24,501 nucleotides of DNA from SZAS-3 sp964386785. Its GTDB lineage: Bacteria > Chlamydiota > Chlamydiia > Chlamydiales > JAAKFR01. Positions 7,735 through 15,342 of the stretch are shown here, one piece after another. The position numbers and the translations under genes are program-made. The stretch is taken from the NCBI GenBank assembly GCA_964386785.1, contig CAYLUD010000024.1:1-24501 (forward strand). Reading direction: 5' to 3'. A model generated the notes under the pieces. That model saw only the letters and a list, made by a program, of their open reading frames with translations, was not told where the DNA came from and did not search any database. How positions within the stretch are numbered: the stretch's first letter is position 1; each line of letters begins with the position of its first letter.

Positions 7735-10700
7735 GTGGAAGCTACCGTTCCCCCTATTTGGGTTCCTCTTCATGTCCATTCACAATACTCAGTTCTTGAT
7801 GCTACCTGTTCAGTAGCCACCCTTGTTGAGGCGGCACAAGCAGATCATATGATCGCTCTAGCGCTCACAGATCATGGCAATTTGCATGGAGCAATTGAGT
7901 TTTATAAGGCATGTACAGGCAAAGGCATTCAACCTATCCTAGGGTGTGAAGTGTATGTAGCACCTACTTCACGTTTCGAAAAAAAGAAAATTTCTTCGCA
8001 AACACGTACCGCACATCACCTCACCTTATTAGTCAAAAATGAGGTCGGATTTCATAATCTATGCCGACTTTCCTCTTTAGGGTATCTGGAGGGTTTTTAT
8101 TACCACCCTCGAATCGATCGACAGCTACTAGCTCAATACCACGATGGGCTTATTTGTTTGTCTGGATGCTTGGCTTCTGAGCTATCGCAGGCTATTCTTC
8201 ATGGGCAATCTGCAACCATAGAAGAGATATTAGATTGGTATCTCCAAGTATTCGGCGAGGATTATTTTCTTGAAATACAACGCCACCCCACTTCCGATCT
8301 GGAGCTACAGCAAATGGAAGAAAGTTGGTTGCGACAACAGTTTCTCGATCATGTTGTGCAAGAAAAAAAAGTCGAAGAGGCACTCTTAGATTGGAGTCGC
8401 AAGAAAGGGATTCCCTGTGTTGCAACTAATGACTCTCACTACCTCTTACGAGAAGATCATGAAGCACATGAGGTCTTACTCAATGTGCAATCTGGCGAGC
8501 CGGTGGCCCATTGGGAACGGGATGCACAAGACCGCCCCACACATCGAGTATTAAATCCAAAACGACGTGTATATCCTAGCCGAGAATACTATTTTAAAAC
8601 ACAACAGGAAATGGCTCAACTCTTTGCCGATTTGCCTGATGCATTACACCAATCGATCGAGATCGCCAAACGATGTTCGCTGAACTTAGATTTTCAAACC
8701 AAACACTATCCTCTATTTATTCCTCCAGATCAAGCCCCGACAGAATCGCAGCCAGATGCTGCGATTCGATACCTGCGGCAATTGTGTGAACAAGGAATTG
8801 ATAATCGCTATACCGAAGCAAGATTGAATAAAGTGCGAGAGAAATATCCCGACCAGGAGCCTGCTGTTGTGGTTCGAAATCGATTGGAGAGGGAGCTCTC
8901 GATCATTTCTAAGATGGCCATGGCGGACTATCTCCTCATTGTATGGGATTTTATCCGGTGGGCTAAACAACAGGGGATTCCTGTTGGGCCAGGTCGTGGC
9001 TCTGGAGCCGGCTCAATTATTCTCTACCTCATTGGCGTTACAGATATTGAGCCTTTGCGTTTCCATCTCTTCTTTGAACGCTTTATCAATCCAGAGCGAT
9101 TCTCTTATCCCGATATTGATGTGGATCTATGCATGGAGGGGCGAGAAAAAGTCATTCGTTATACCCTAGATACGTACGGAAAAGCGAATGTAGCCCAAAT
9201 TATTACCTTTGGCACGATGAAAGCAAAAATGTCTGTTAAGGATGTAGGTCGTGCGTTTTCTGTTCCATTAAGCAAGGTAAATGCCATTGCGAAATTGATC
9301 CCAGATGATTTGCAGATTACACTACAAAAAGCCTTAGATCTCGATGTCGAGCTCTTTGAATTGAGCCAAAATGATATCGAAGCACGCACGATATTGCAGA
9401 TAGGCAAGAAGCTTGAGGGGTGCATTCGCAATACAGGAATCCATGCTGCAGGCCTGATTATTTGTGCCGATCCTTTAATTGATCATATTCCACTCTGTGA
9501 TGCGAAGGATTCTGATCTGATGGCAACACAGTATTCCATGAAGCCATTGGAAGCAGTGGGAATGCTGAAAATTGATTTTCTTGGTCTTAAGACATTAACA
9601 AGTATTCATTTATGTGTTCAGTCGATCGAAGAAACTACAGGTAATACAGTCCCTTGGGTAGATCTGCCTTTAGAGGATATCCCCACATTTCAACTACTGC
9701 AAGAAGGTAGAACTCTTGGTGTATTTCAAATGGAATCCACTGGGATGCAAGAGTTAGCAAAACAGCTAAAACCCGATAAATTTGAAGAGATTATTGCGAT
9801 TGGAGCTCTCTATCGACCAGGGCCCATGGATATGATCCCTTCTTTTATTCAGCGAAAACATGGTCTTGAACCTATCGAATATGACCATGCATGGTTAGAG
9901 CCTATCTTGGCAGAAACCTATGGGATCATGGTCTATCAAGAGCAAGTCATGCAAATTGCGCAAAACCTTGCAGGGTATTCCTTGGGTCAGGGTGATGTGC
10001 TTAGAAGAGCCATGGGGAAAAAAGACAAAGAGCAGATGGCGAAGGAACGAGATCGGTTTCTTCATGGAGCACAAGAACAGGGCATCGCTCTAGCTACAGC
10101 AGAATCTATCTTTGATAAGATGGAAAAATTTGCAGCCTATGGTTTCAATAAATCGCATGCAGCAGCTTACGGTTACTTGACTTATGTCACAGCCTATCTA
10201 AAGGCAAACTATCCCGCCGCATGGTTAGCTGCGTTAATGACTTGCGATAGAGACGACACAGCCAAAGTAGCGAAATTTATTCATGAAGGGCAGGCGGTCG
10301 GCATCCCCATTCTAGCTCCCGATGTGAACGAAAGTGCAGCGAACTTTGTCGCGACTCCTAACGGAATTCGGTTTGCTCTAACTGCAGTCAGGGGAGTTGG
10401 TCATGGAGTTGTTGAAGCTATTGTGCATGAACGCAAAGCACGAGGTCTTTTCCATAGCTTTTACGATTTCTTTCTACGAATGGATCTCAAGAAGATTGGG
10501 AAAAAACCTATTGAATTTCTTGTCGACGTAGGAGCCTTTGATTGGACAAAGTGGTCCCGTGATCAATTGCGCCAATCGATTGAACCCTTTTATGATCAAG
10601 CGGCCAAGAAACAGAAAGAACAGGCTGTAGGGATTCGTACATTTTTTGAGTTGATGGGAAATCCACTAGATCCAGCAACTCAACCCCCACCTATTGTTAC

Positions 10701-11448
10701 TCACCCTACCCCCAGTTCTGAAATGCTGATTCGAGAAAAAAGTCTCTTAGGTTTTTTTCTAAGTGGGCACCCTCTGGACGGATATCTACATTCGCTAGAA
10801 CGCCTTTCTGCAGTTCCATTAGCGCAGATTCATACCTTGCCCCACCAAACCGTAGTGCGCGCAACATTCCTTATTGAGAGCATTACCACCCGCTTGGCTT
10901 CGAAAACACAAAAAAAATTCGCCATTCTCCAGGTCAGCGACAGTACATATACCTGTGAGTTGCCTATTTGGTCTGATTTATACGAACAATATTATGCTCT
11001 ATTACAAGAGAACCAACTCCTCTATGCCGTAGTACAAGTCGACCGTAGAGAGGAGACCACAAAATTACAATGCAAGTGGCTAACAGATCTAAAAACGGTC
11101 AATGAGGAGTCGGTTCGCGCATGCGACACTGCGTTTGATCGGGCGAAGATGCATATTCAACGTCAAACAATGTTTCGTAAATCCACACCACCTCCAACAG
11201 AAAAACCTATGACAGATTCTAAACAAATCCTTTTTATGCGGATGCAGGAAGCTCGTCTCAGTCATGTGCTTCAAGTGAAAACTCTCTTACAACGGTTTCC
11301 CGGGTCTATGCCGGTAGAGATCCGTTTTCTGAATGGGGATGGCCACTTACAAGGGATCGTAACGATTCCGAAGGAACGAGGTATTCGAGTCACAACAGAA
11401 TTTTGGAATGAATGGGATCGCATTCCCTCATCCCATCGAGAAACTTAA
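7735..11448 (+). CDS. dnaE: DNA polymerase III alpha subunit
   Basis: The replicative polymerase catalytic subunit, 1237 residues, usual for DnaE1. The PHP domain (about 1-300) keeps LHVHSQYS, LTDHGN, GCEVYV, AHHLTLL, SGCL and TNDSHY, so most metal ligands appear present. The Pol III core has GPGRGSGAGS (about 417), PDIDVD (about 459-464) with two catalytic aspartates, and KIDFLGLKTL (about 613) with the third. YGFNKSHAAAYGYLTYVTAYLK and an HhH-type region follow, then an OB-fold-like C-terminus. Start is GTG at 7735, 9 bases after the uhpC stop, suggesting one transcript. The TAA at 11446-11448 overlaps the stop of the convergent gene. Confidence 0.97.
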   Translation: MEATVPPIWVPLHVHSQYSVLDATCSVATLVEAAQADHMIALALTDHGNLHGAIEFYKACTGKGIQPILGCEVYVAPTSRFEKKKISSQTRTAHHLTLLVKNEVGFHNLCRLSSLGYLEGFYYHPRIDRQLLAQYHDGLICLSGCLASELSQAILHGQSATIEEILDWYLQVFGEDYFLEIQRHPTSDLELQQMEESWLRQQFLDHVVQEKKVEEALLDWSRKKGIPCVATNDSHYLLREDHEAHEVLLNVQSGEPVAHWERDAQDRPTHRVLNPKRRVYPSREYYFKTQQEMAQLFADLPDALHQSIEIAKRCSLNLDFQTKHYPLFIPPDQAPTESQPDAAIRYLRQLCEQGIDNRYTEARLNKVREKYPDQEPAVVVRNRLERELSIISKMAMADYLLIVWDFIRWAKQQGIPVGPGRGSGAGSIILYLIGVTDIEPLRFHLFFERFINPERFSYPDIDVDLCMEGREKVIRYTLDTYGKANVAQIITFGTMKAKMSVKDVGRAFSVPLSKVNAIAKLIPDDLQITLQKALDLDVELFELSQNDIEARTILQIGKKLEGCIRNTGIHAAGLIICADPLIDHIPLCDAKDSDLMATQYSMKPLEAVGMLKIDFLGLKTLTSIHLCVQSIEETTGNTVPWVDLPLEDIPTFQLLQEGRTLGVFQMESTGMQELAKQLKPDKFEEIIAIGALYRPGPMDMIPSFIQRKHGLEPIEYDHAWLEPILAETYGIMVYQEQVMQIAQNLAGYSLGQGDVLRRAMGKKDKEQMAKERDRFLHGAQEQGIALATAESIFDKMEKFAAYGFNKSHAAAYGYLTYVTAYLKANYPAAWLAALMTCDRDDTAKVAKFIHEGQAVGIPILAPDVNESAANFVATPNGIRFALTAVRGVGHGVVEAIVHERKARGLFHSFYDFFLRMDLKKIGKKPIEFLVDVGAFDWTKWSRDQLRQSIEPFYDQAAKKQKEQAVGIRTFFELMGNPLDPATQPPPIVTHPTPSSEMLIREKSLLGFFLSGHPLDGYLHSLERLSAVPLAQIHTLPHQTVVRATFLIESITTRLASKTQKKFAILQVSDSTYTCELPIWSDLYEQYYALLQENQLLYAVVQVDRREETTKLQCKWLTDLKTVNEESVRACDTAFDRAKMHIQRQTMFRKSTPPPTEKPMTDSKQILFMRMQEARLSHVLQVKTLLQRFPGSMPVEIRFLNGDGHLQGIVTIPKERGIRVTTEFWNEWDRIPSSHRET

Positions 11449-12293
11449 ACTTCTCCTTGAAATCGTTTCCCGTTGAGAGCATTCCAGTAGGTCATGAGGG
11501 TAGTCCCATCTGGGTTCTGGACTCCAATACAATACACGGGTAAGTAAGCTTGTTCTGTTTTGCGAATCACAAACTCAGGACCAAAAGCACGCTGTGCCAG
11601 CTTGCAGATTTGTTGCGCAGAGTACTTTTTTTTGGATTTTAGACTATGTTTCGACACCTTAGCTACCAAAGGCCCATGAACCAGCGTCATCGGTAACGTT
11701 TCAAGATGCGGTTTTTGTAGATGGAGACGGATGCGTGACCCAGCGTGGACCACCAACTTCTTATCCTTGCAGACTTGAAGCCATTCATCTACAACCAGGC
11801 TATCCGCTTTCAAACGCTGATACAGCCGGTCGCGCTCCAAACTCCCTCCCGCTTCCATCAACATTTTAATAATGCGGAAATCTGTTTCTGTTGCGTTGGC
11901 AAGCAAGCAGTCTTCATATCCATGGGTGCTTTCCCAGGTTTCTGTATCCAATACCATCTCCCCATCCATCAAGCTCCAAAGCAGAACCCCTTCTTGTGTA
12001 GCAGAGTTAGGAGTAGAAAATTTCGTGGTCATTAACAGGTAAGGATAAAAAATCAGTTTGGGCTCCAAAAAATTATAGCCAGTACCTTTCAATAGCTCTT
12101 TCTGATGTTTATCCATCAGCTCTTCTGCTGTAAACCGAGCTTCGAGCGTGCGAAGCTCCGATACAGCTACCTGTTCGTCAATAAATTCCTGGAGCACAGG
12201 ATAACGGTCCCACACATACCAACCTCCGCCTGCGAGCAGACCGAAGAATAGCAAATACCCTAAGATTCGTAACATAGTTCCCACATATAGCAT
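11445..12293 (-). CDS. Conserved chlamydial membrane-anchored protein (CT546-like)
   Basis: 282 residues from the ATG at 12293, or 276 from a second ATG at 12275 that is preceded by a better GTGGGA ribosome-binding sequence and gives MLRILGYLLFFGLLAGGGWY, a single signal-anchor helix. The rest is soluble and exported: an acidic and helical middle, a stretch like a winged helix (GGSLERDRLYQRLKADSLVV), and a C-terminus with short beta-like segments (YLPVYCIGVQNPDGTTLMTYWN). I do not recognise a functional family. Position between dnaE and the TPR gene matches C. trachomatis CT546, annotated in that genome as a predicted outer membrane protein (from memory). It is divergent from the TPR gene and convergent with dnaE, with overlapping stop codons. 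Confidence 0.85.
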   Translation of the reverse strand: MLYVGTMLRILGYLLFFGLLAGGGWYVWDRYPVLQEFIDEQVAVSELRTLEARFTAEELMDKHQKELLKGTGYNFLEPKLIFYPYLLMTTKFSTPNSATQEGVLLWSLMDGEMVLDTETWESTHGYEDCLLANATETDFRIIKMLMEAGGSLERDRLYQRLKADSLVVDEWLQVCKDKKLVVHAGSRIRLHLQKPHLETLPMTLVHGPLVAKVSKHSLKSKKKYSAQQICKLAQRAFGPEFVIRKTEQAYLPVYCIGVQNPDGTTLMTYWNALNGKRFQGEV

Positions 12294-12482
12294 GGAATCA
12301 CCATTTCCGGAAAAAAAATGAGTAGATAGATGGCATTTTTTTTACTCATTCTCATGAAGGATCGTCACATAGATGTCTGTATTTCGTGCTGAATGTTAAG
12401 TCTTTGGATGGTGAATATAGAAATGTTGCTAGCCCCTATCTCTGGTTGACAACCAAGACTTTCCTTGTTACCATCAACCACC
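12294..12482. promoter_or_regulatory. Divergent intergenic region between the CT546-like and TPR genes
   Basis: It must carry both divergent promoters. A perfect 8-bp inverted repeat, AATGAGTA (12317-12324) and TACTCATT (12343-12350), is separated by 18 bases holding a run of T; this could be an operator or a hairpin in the minus-strand direction. The plus-strand promoter is given separately. Confidence 0.4.
12446..12474 (+). promoter_or_regulatory. Strong sigma66-type promoter before the TPR gene
   Basis: Perfect -35 TTGACA (12446-12451), exactly 17 bases, then TACCAT (12469-12474). Transcription would begin at about 12480-12482, next to the ATG at 12483, so the message would be leaderless or nearly so. 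This also rules out the upstream TTG at 12465 as a start, since it lies between the -35 and -10 elements. Confidence 0.65.
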
Positions 12483-13439
12483 ATGCGCTCTCTATTTATA
12501 GTCTGTTTGCTTATCCTAGCCTCGGCAGCCCACGCTGGATGGGTACGTGTAGGAGATCAATGGTCCGATATGCGCTATCAACCCACCCTAACCATGCAAG
12601 AACATTACGACGCAGCAGGCACGGCATTACAGCAAGAAAATTGGGTTGAAGCCCAGCATCACTACCAAATCATCGTCCACCATTTCCGCAAGAGCGCTTT
12701 TTTTAGTGAAAGTTTATATCAATTGGGTGTCTGTTATTACCATTTAGGGGATGGTGATTTGGCGAACCGATGCTTTTCCGCTTACCTCGATTTGCCTGGT
12801 CTATGCCCCAAATTTGAATCTGTATTTGATTTCAAATTGAAAATCGCAGACTCTTTTCGAGAAGGAAAGAAAAAACACCTCTTTGGACGACAATCTCTTC
12901 CTCGCATTGCACCCGCTCGCTCTTTAGCATCTGAACTCTATGAGGAAATTATAGCCTCCTTACCAAGTCAGGAAGTGGCTGCCTATGCGTTATTTGGAAA
13001 AAGTGAGCTTCTCCTTGAAAAAGGAGAATACAAAGAAACAATCGATAGTTTGCAGCAGCTCATTCGTCGTTTCCCAAAGCACTCATTAGCTGCAGAAGCC
13101 TATCTCAGAATTGGAGAAGTGTACGGAAAACAACTCGCTCTAGATGAACAGAACACGGATCTCATTGCTCTCGCACGTCTCAATTTACAGCGCTGCCGAA
13201 AGCAGTTCCCTGGGGAAGTGCGCCTGAATCAGTTGGAAGCACAGATTACTGCGATGGAAAGCGTTCATGCCTCCTCTCTCTACCATGTGGGTCGTTTTTA
13301 TGAACGCGCTAAAAAGAAAGAGGCTGCTGCGATTTATTACCGTGACACGGTTCGACGATATCCACATACTCCTGCCGCTCAAGAAAGCCAACAAAGATTG
13401 GATCTCCTCTTCCCTACCCCAGTAGCTCCACCACAGTAA
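12483..13439 (+). CDS. Exported TPR protein, BamD-like (CT547-like)
   Basis: 318 residues from ATG 12483. The first residues, MRSLFIVCLLILASAAHA, form a signal peptide with an A-H-A cleavage site before GW; there is no lipobox Cys, unlike E. coli BamD. Tetratricopeptide units follow: EHYDAAGTALQQENWVEAQHHY, ESLYQLGVCYYHLGD, AYALFGKSELLLEKGEYKE, AEAYLRIGEVYGK. The C-terminal SLYHVGRFYERAKKKEAAAIYYRDTVRRYP resembles the end of BamD/YfiO proteins. By that likeness it may be the outer-membrane assembly partner of BamA; a general periplasmic TPR role is the alternative. The LptE-like gene follows after 30 bases, so the two are probably one operon concerned with outer membrane building. No Shine-Dalgarno; see the promoter entry. 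Confidence 0.85.
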   Translation: MRSLFIVCLLILASAAHAGWVRVGDQWSDMRYQPTLTMQEHYDAAGTALQQENWVEAQHHYQIIVHHFRKSAFFSESLYQLGVCYYHLGDGDLANRCFSAYLDLPGLCPKFESVFDFKLKIADSFREGKKKHLFGRQSLPRIAPARSLASELYEEIIASLPSQEVAAYALFGKSELLLEKGEYKETIDSLQQLIRRFPKHSLAAEAYLRIGEVYGKQLALDEQNTDLIALARLNLQRCRKQFPGEVRLNQLEAQITAMESVHASSLYHVGRFYERAKKKEAAAIYYRDTVRRYPHTPAAQESQQRLDLLFPTPVAPPQ

Positions 13440-13469
13440 AGATACAGCTCTTGTGCTAGCCCCTTTTTC

Positions 13470-14042
13470 ATGAATCAGGTATCATTTTTTGCCGTGCGTG
13501 CCGTTCATTATGTTTTGATTTGCTTACTCACTGTACTTGGAGTGAGTTGCTGTTATCATTTAGGTTGTCCCGCACGTCAAGGCAATTATGCAACTTTCGC
13601 GGTAGCATATGCCAAAGGTGATGAGCGAGGTGATTTTACCGCAATCCTCATTGAGCGTATCTCTTCCGGTACCTTTCTTCGGTATGCCAATTCAGGAGCA
13701 GACTTAGAAATTAAGGTGTGTCTTTCCGGCCCATCTCAAAGAAATATTGGATTTATTTACTCCAAAAAAAATCCTAAAGTAACGACAGCTTATGAGGGCC
13801 GGTTAACTCAGATTGCCACCATAACCGTTACAGATTGTAAAAAACGATGTGTTGTTCTTCCTGCAACGCCAGTCATGGCCTCTTTAGATTATGACTTCAA
13901 TCCCGATATGACGACCATCAACCAACATGCATTCTGCTTGGGACAACTTGAAATGAATCCTTTAGCTAAAGAAGCCGCTATGCCTGCATTATATGGGCTG
14001 GTAGCAGATACGATTGTAGATTTCATCAACCAAGTCTTGTAA
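13470..14042 (+). CDS. LptE-like LPS-assembly lipoprotein candidate (CT548-like)
   Basis: 190 residues. The N-terminus has a hydrophobic segment ending LGVSCCYHLG, which recalls the lipobox-plus-GYHL start of LptE proteins, where the acylated Cys is followed closely by YHL. The mature part is beta-rich (TFAVAYAKGDERGDF, LEIKVCLSG, IATITVTD), ending in a helix (PALYGLVADTIVDFINQVL) like the conserved last helix of LptE. LptE plugs the LptD barrel that delivers lipopolysaccharide to the outer leaflet. The assignment rests on this architecture and on the BamD-like neighbour; it is inference. The lipobox is imperfect (Gly or Val at -3). Two extra Cys pairs occur in the mature part (TDCKKRC), possibly disulfide bonded. 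Confidence 0.72.
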   Translation: MNQVSFFAVRAVHYVLICLLTVLGVSCCYHLGCPARQGNYATFAVAYAKGDERGDFTAILIERISSGTFLRYANSGADLEIKVCLSGPSQRNIGFIYSKKNPKVTTAYEGRLTQIATITVTDCKKRCVVLPATPVMASLDYDFNPDMTTINQHAFCLGQLEMNPLAKEAAMPALYGLVADTIVDFINQVL

Positions 14043-14107
14043 TTGCGCCCTCGCCCTCCATAATCTTTCATGGACAGCCTAAAATATTCTTGATATGGTG
14101 CGCAACC

Positions 14108-14515
14108 ATGTGGTTTCCAGCACAACTGAGTGAGCTTTACCGCATTCTGGACTATATTCGCAGCCATGCGAAACACGCTGGCTTAGGACCGACTGAACTA
14201 CATCGTCTGGAATTGGTTAGCGAAGAAGCCGTAGTCAATGTCATGCATCATGCGTTTCCTCATCAAACAGGTGTCATCGAAGTCGCTTGTGAGGTGCACC
14301 CTCATCGCTTCGATCTGATTCTCAAAGACCATGGTATTCCATTTAACCCTACAGAATGCACCTTTGATCCCGAAACGATCAAACATGTATCAGACCCGCC
14401 TATTGGGGGAGTCGGTCTATGTTTGATCCACCGTTTAATTGATGAAGTCTCGTATACTAGGAATGGAGATGAAAATATTTTGCGCCTTGGAATTCGCTAT
14501 ATCCCCAATCGGTGA
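14108..14515 (+). CDS. rsbW: RsbW-type anti-sigma serine kinase (CT549)
   Basis: 135 residues from ATG 14108 (an upstream TTG at 14090 is less likely). A GHKL ATPase fold of the RsbW/SpoIIAB group: N-box EEAVVNVMHHAF with Glu and Asn for Mg-ATP, G1 box KDHGIPFNP, and G2 box IGGVGLCLIHRL. In Chlamydia RsbW phosphorylates Ser/Thr of STAS anti-anti-sigma proteins (RsbV1/2) and, with RsbU, forms a partner-switching path controlling sigma66-dependent transcription. The gene follows the LptE-like gene by 65 bases. Its TGA (14513-14515) directly abuts the stop of the convergent gene. Confidence 0.92.
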   Translation: MWFPAQLSELYRILDYIRSHAKHAGLGPTELHRLELVSEEAVVNVMHHAFPHQTGVIEVACEVHPHRFDLILKDHGIPFNPTECTFDPETIKHVSDPPIGGVGLCLIHRLIDEVSYTRNGDENILRLGIRYIPNR

Positions 14516-14923
14516 CTAGGGAAGATATGGAACAATTTCCTGGTCATTTTCATCTAGCTCTTCTAATACTTTTTCAATAACGCGCAAAACAAGACCAGAG
14601 TGGTTGTATTCCTGGGATGTCGAGAGGCACACTTCAAGTCGATTCTTAGGGTTGGATGCTATAAGGAGATAGGTCATCGGAGCCTGATCTTCCCACTGAG
14701 GTACAATCCAAATGGTAAAGCGATCGTTAAATAAAGTCAGTTTATCCATGGATTCTAGGATATAAAATCCTTGCGAGAGCTCTTCATTTTCAGGGGATTG
14801 CGTTGGATCTACCCCCAATTCCTGCAACAATTCAACATTAACTGAGAGAATTCCATCTGGAAGCAATTCCCTCAAATGTGCCCAATAATAATGAAAACGA
14901 TCCTCTAGATCCCCTGGCTCCAT
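14516..14923 (-). CDS. Conserved hypothetical protein, CT550-like (135 residues)
   Basis: A small acidic protein (MEPGDLEDRFHYYWAHLREL ... LEELDENDQEIVPYLP) with no signal peptide or membrane segment. The beta-strand pattern FTIWIVPQW / MTYLLIASN / RLEVCLS followed by a final helix (GLVLRVIEKVLEELDE) suggests a small alpha/beta fold, and such proteins are sometimes secretion chaperones, but I cannot assign one. The start is well supported by GAGGGGGG (14930-14937) six bases before the ATG. The gene faces rsbW with no base between the stop codons and matches CT550 by position. Confidence 0.85.
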   Translation of the reverse strand: MEPGDLEDRFHYYWAHLRELLPDGILSVNVELLQELGVDPTQSPENEELSQGFYILESMDKLTLFNDRFTIWIVPQWEDQAPMTYLLIASNPKNRLEVCLSTSQEYNHSGLVLRVIEKVLEELDENDQEIVPYLP

Positions 14924-15342
14924 CCGATGCCCCCCTCAAGAGCTATGGTACGGAGGATGGAAAGGATAAGTCAATGCATTTTAATTGTTAATTTCTTGTA
15001 TTTATCACATGTGTAATAATATTCAGTAATTTAAATTTGCGAATACTTTTTTCGTTTGCTAGGAGATATAAATATCTGTATTGCTGAGAAGCAGAAGACC
15101 GATCAAGCAATCGTTCTTGTATTGCGCGCGATGATCTCAGTAGCTTGCATCCAATATGCGCATCGTGTGACAGGTATCGAAATTTCCCAAATAATTGGAT
15201 AATAGTTTTTTGCATGACTGCCGCCATGGTATCGGCAGCATTATTTTCTTCTGCTTCCACCTTCATGTGTATCCCATTTCGAAAAATGGGAAGAAGAAGG
15301 ATCCCTATTTTCTAGGAATCAGATTTCGTGTACAGTGACCCC
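14924..15342. other. 419-bp region between the CT550-like gene and dacF
   Basis: Two short hairpins stand out: CCCATTT-CGAA-AAATGGG at 15273-15290 (7-bp stem, 4-base loop) and CTGCCG/CGGCAG at 15218-15238 (6-bp stem). Neither is followed by a T-run on either strand. Weak plus-strand promoter elements for dacF may be TTTTCT (15308-15313) and TACAGT (15331-15336), 17 bases apart, which again would give a nearly leaderless message. A 92-codon minus-strand frame is listed separately. Confidence 0.4.
14988..15266 (-). CDS. Doubtful small ORF, 92 residues
   Basis: Minus-strand ATG at 15266 to a stop at 14988, beginning MKVEAEENNAADTMAAVMQK, with a basic, Ser- and Leu-rich remainder. A weak AGAT/GGGA sequence and the 15273-15290 hairpin lie just upstream. 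It does not overlap any other gene and fills most of the gap between two conserved genes, in its favour. Against it are the AT-rich, low-complexity codons at the 3' end and no recognisable family. It may instead be a non-coding spacer. Confidence 0.25.
   Translation of the reverse strand: MKVEAEENNAADTMAAVMQKTIIQLFGKFRYLSHDAHIGCKLLRSSRAIQERLLDRSSASQQYRYLYLLANEKSIRKFKLLNIITHVINTRN

Noticed and set aside
12465..12482. TTG 12465 as start of the TPR gene
   Set aside because: It lies between the -35 and -10 elements, and the signal peptide begins properly at ATG 12483.
14090..14107. TTG 14090 as start of rsbW
   Set aside because: ATG 14108 begins at the expected RsbW N-terminus; the extension has no support.
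15328..15342. GTG 15328 as start of dacF
   Set aside because: It adds a charged stretch before the signal peptide; ATG 15343 fits export better.
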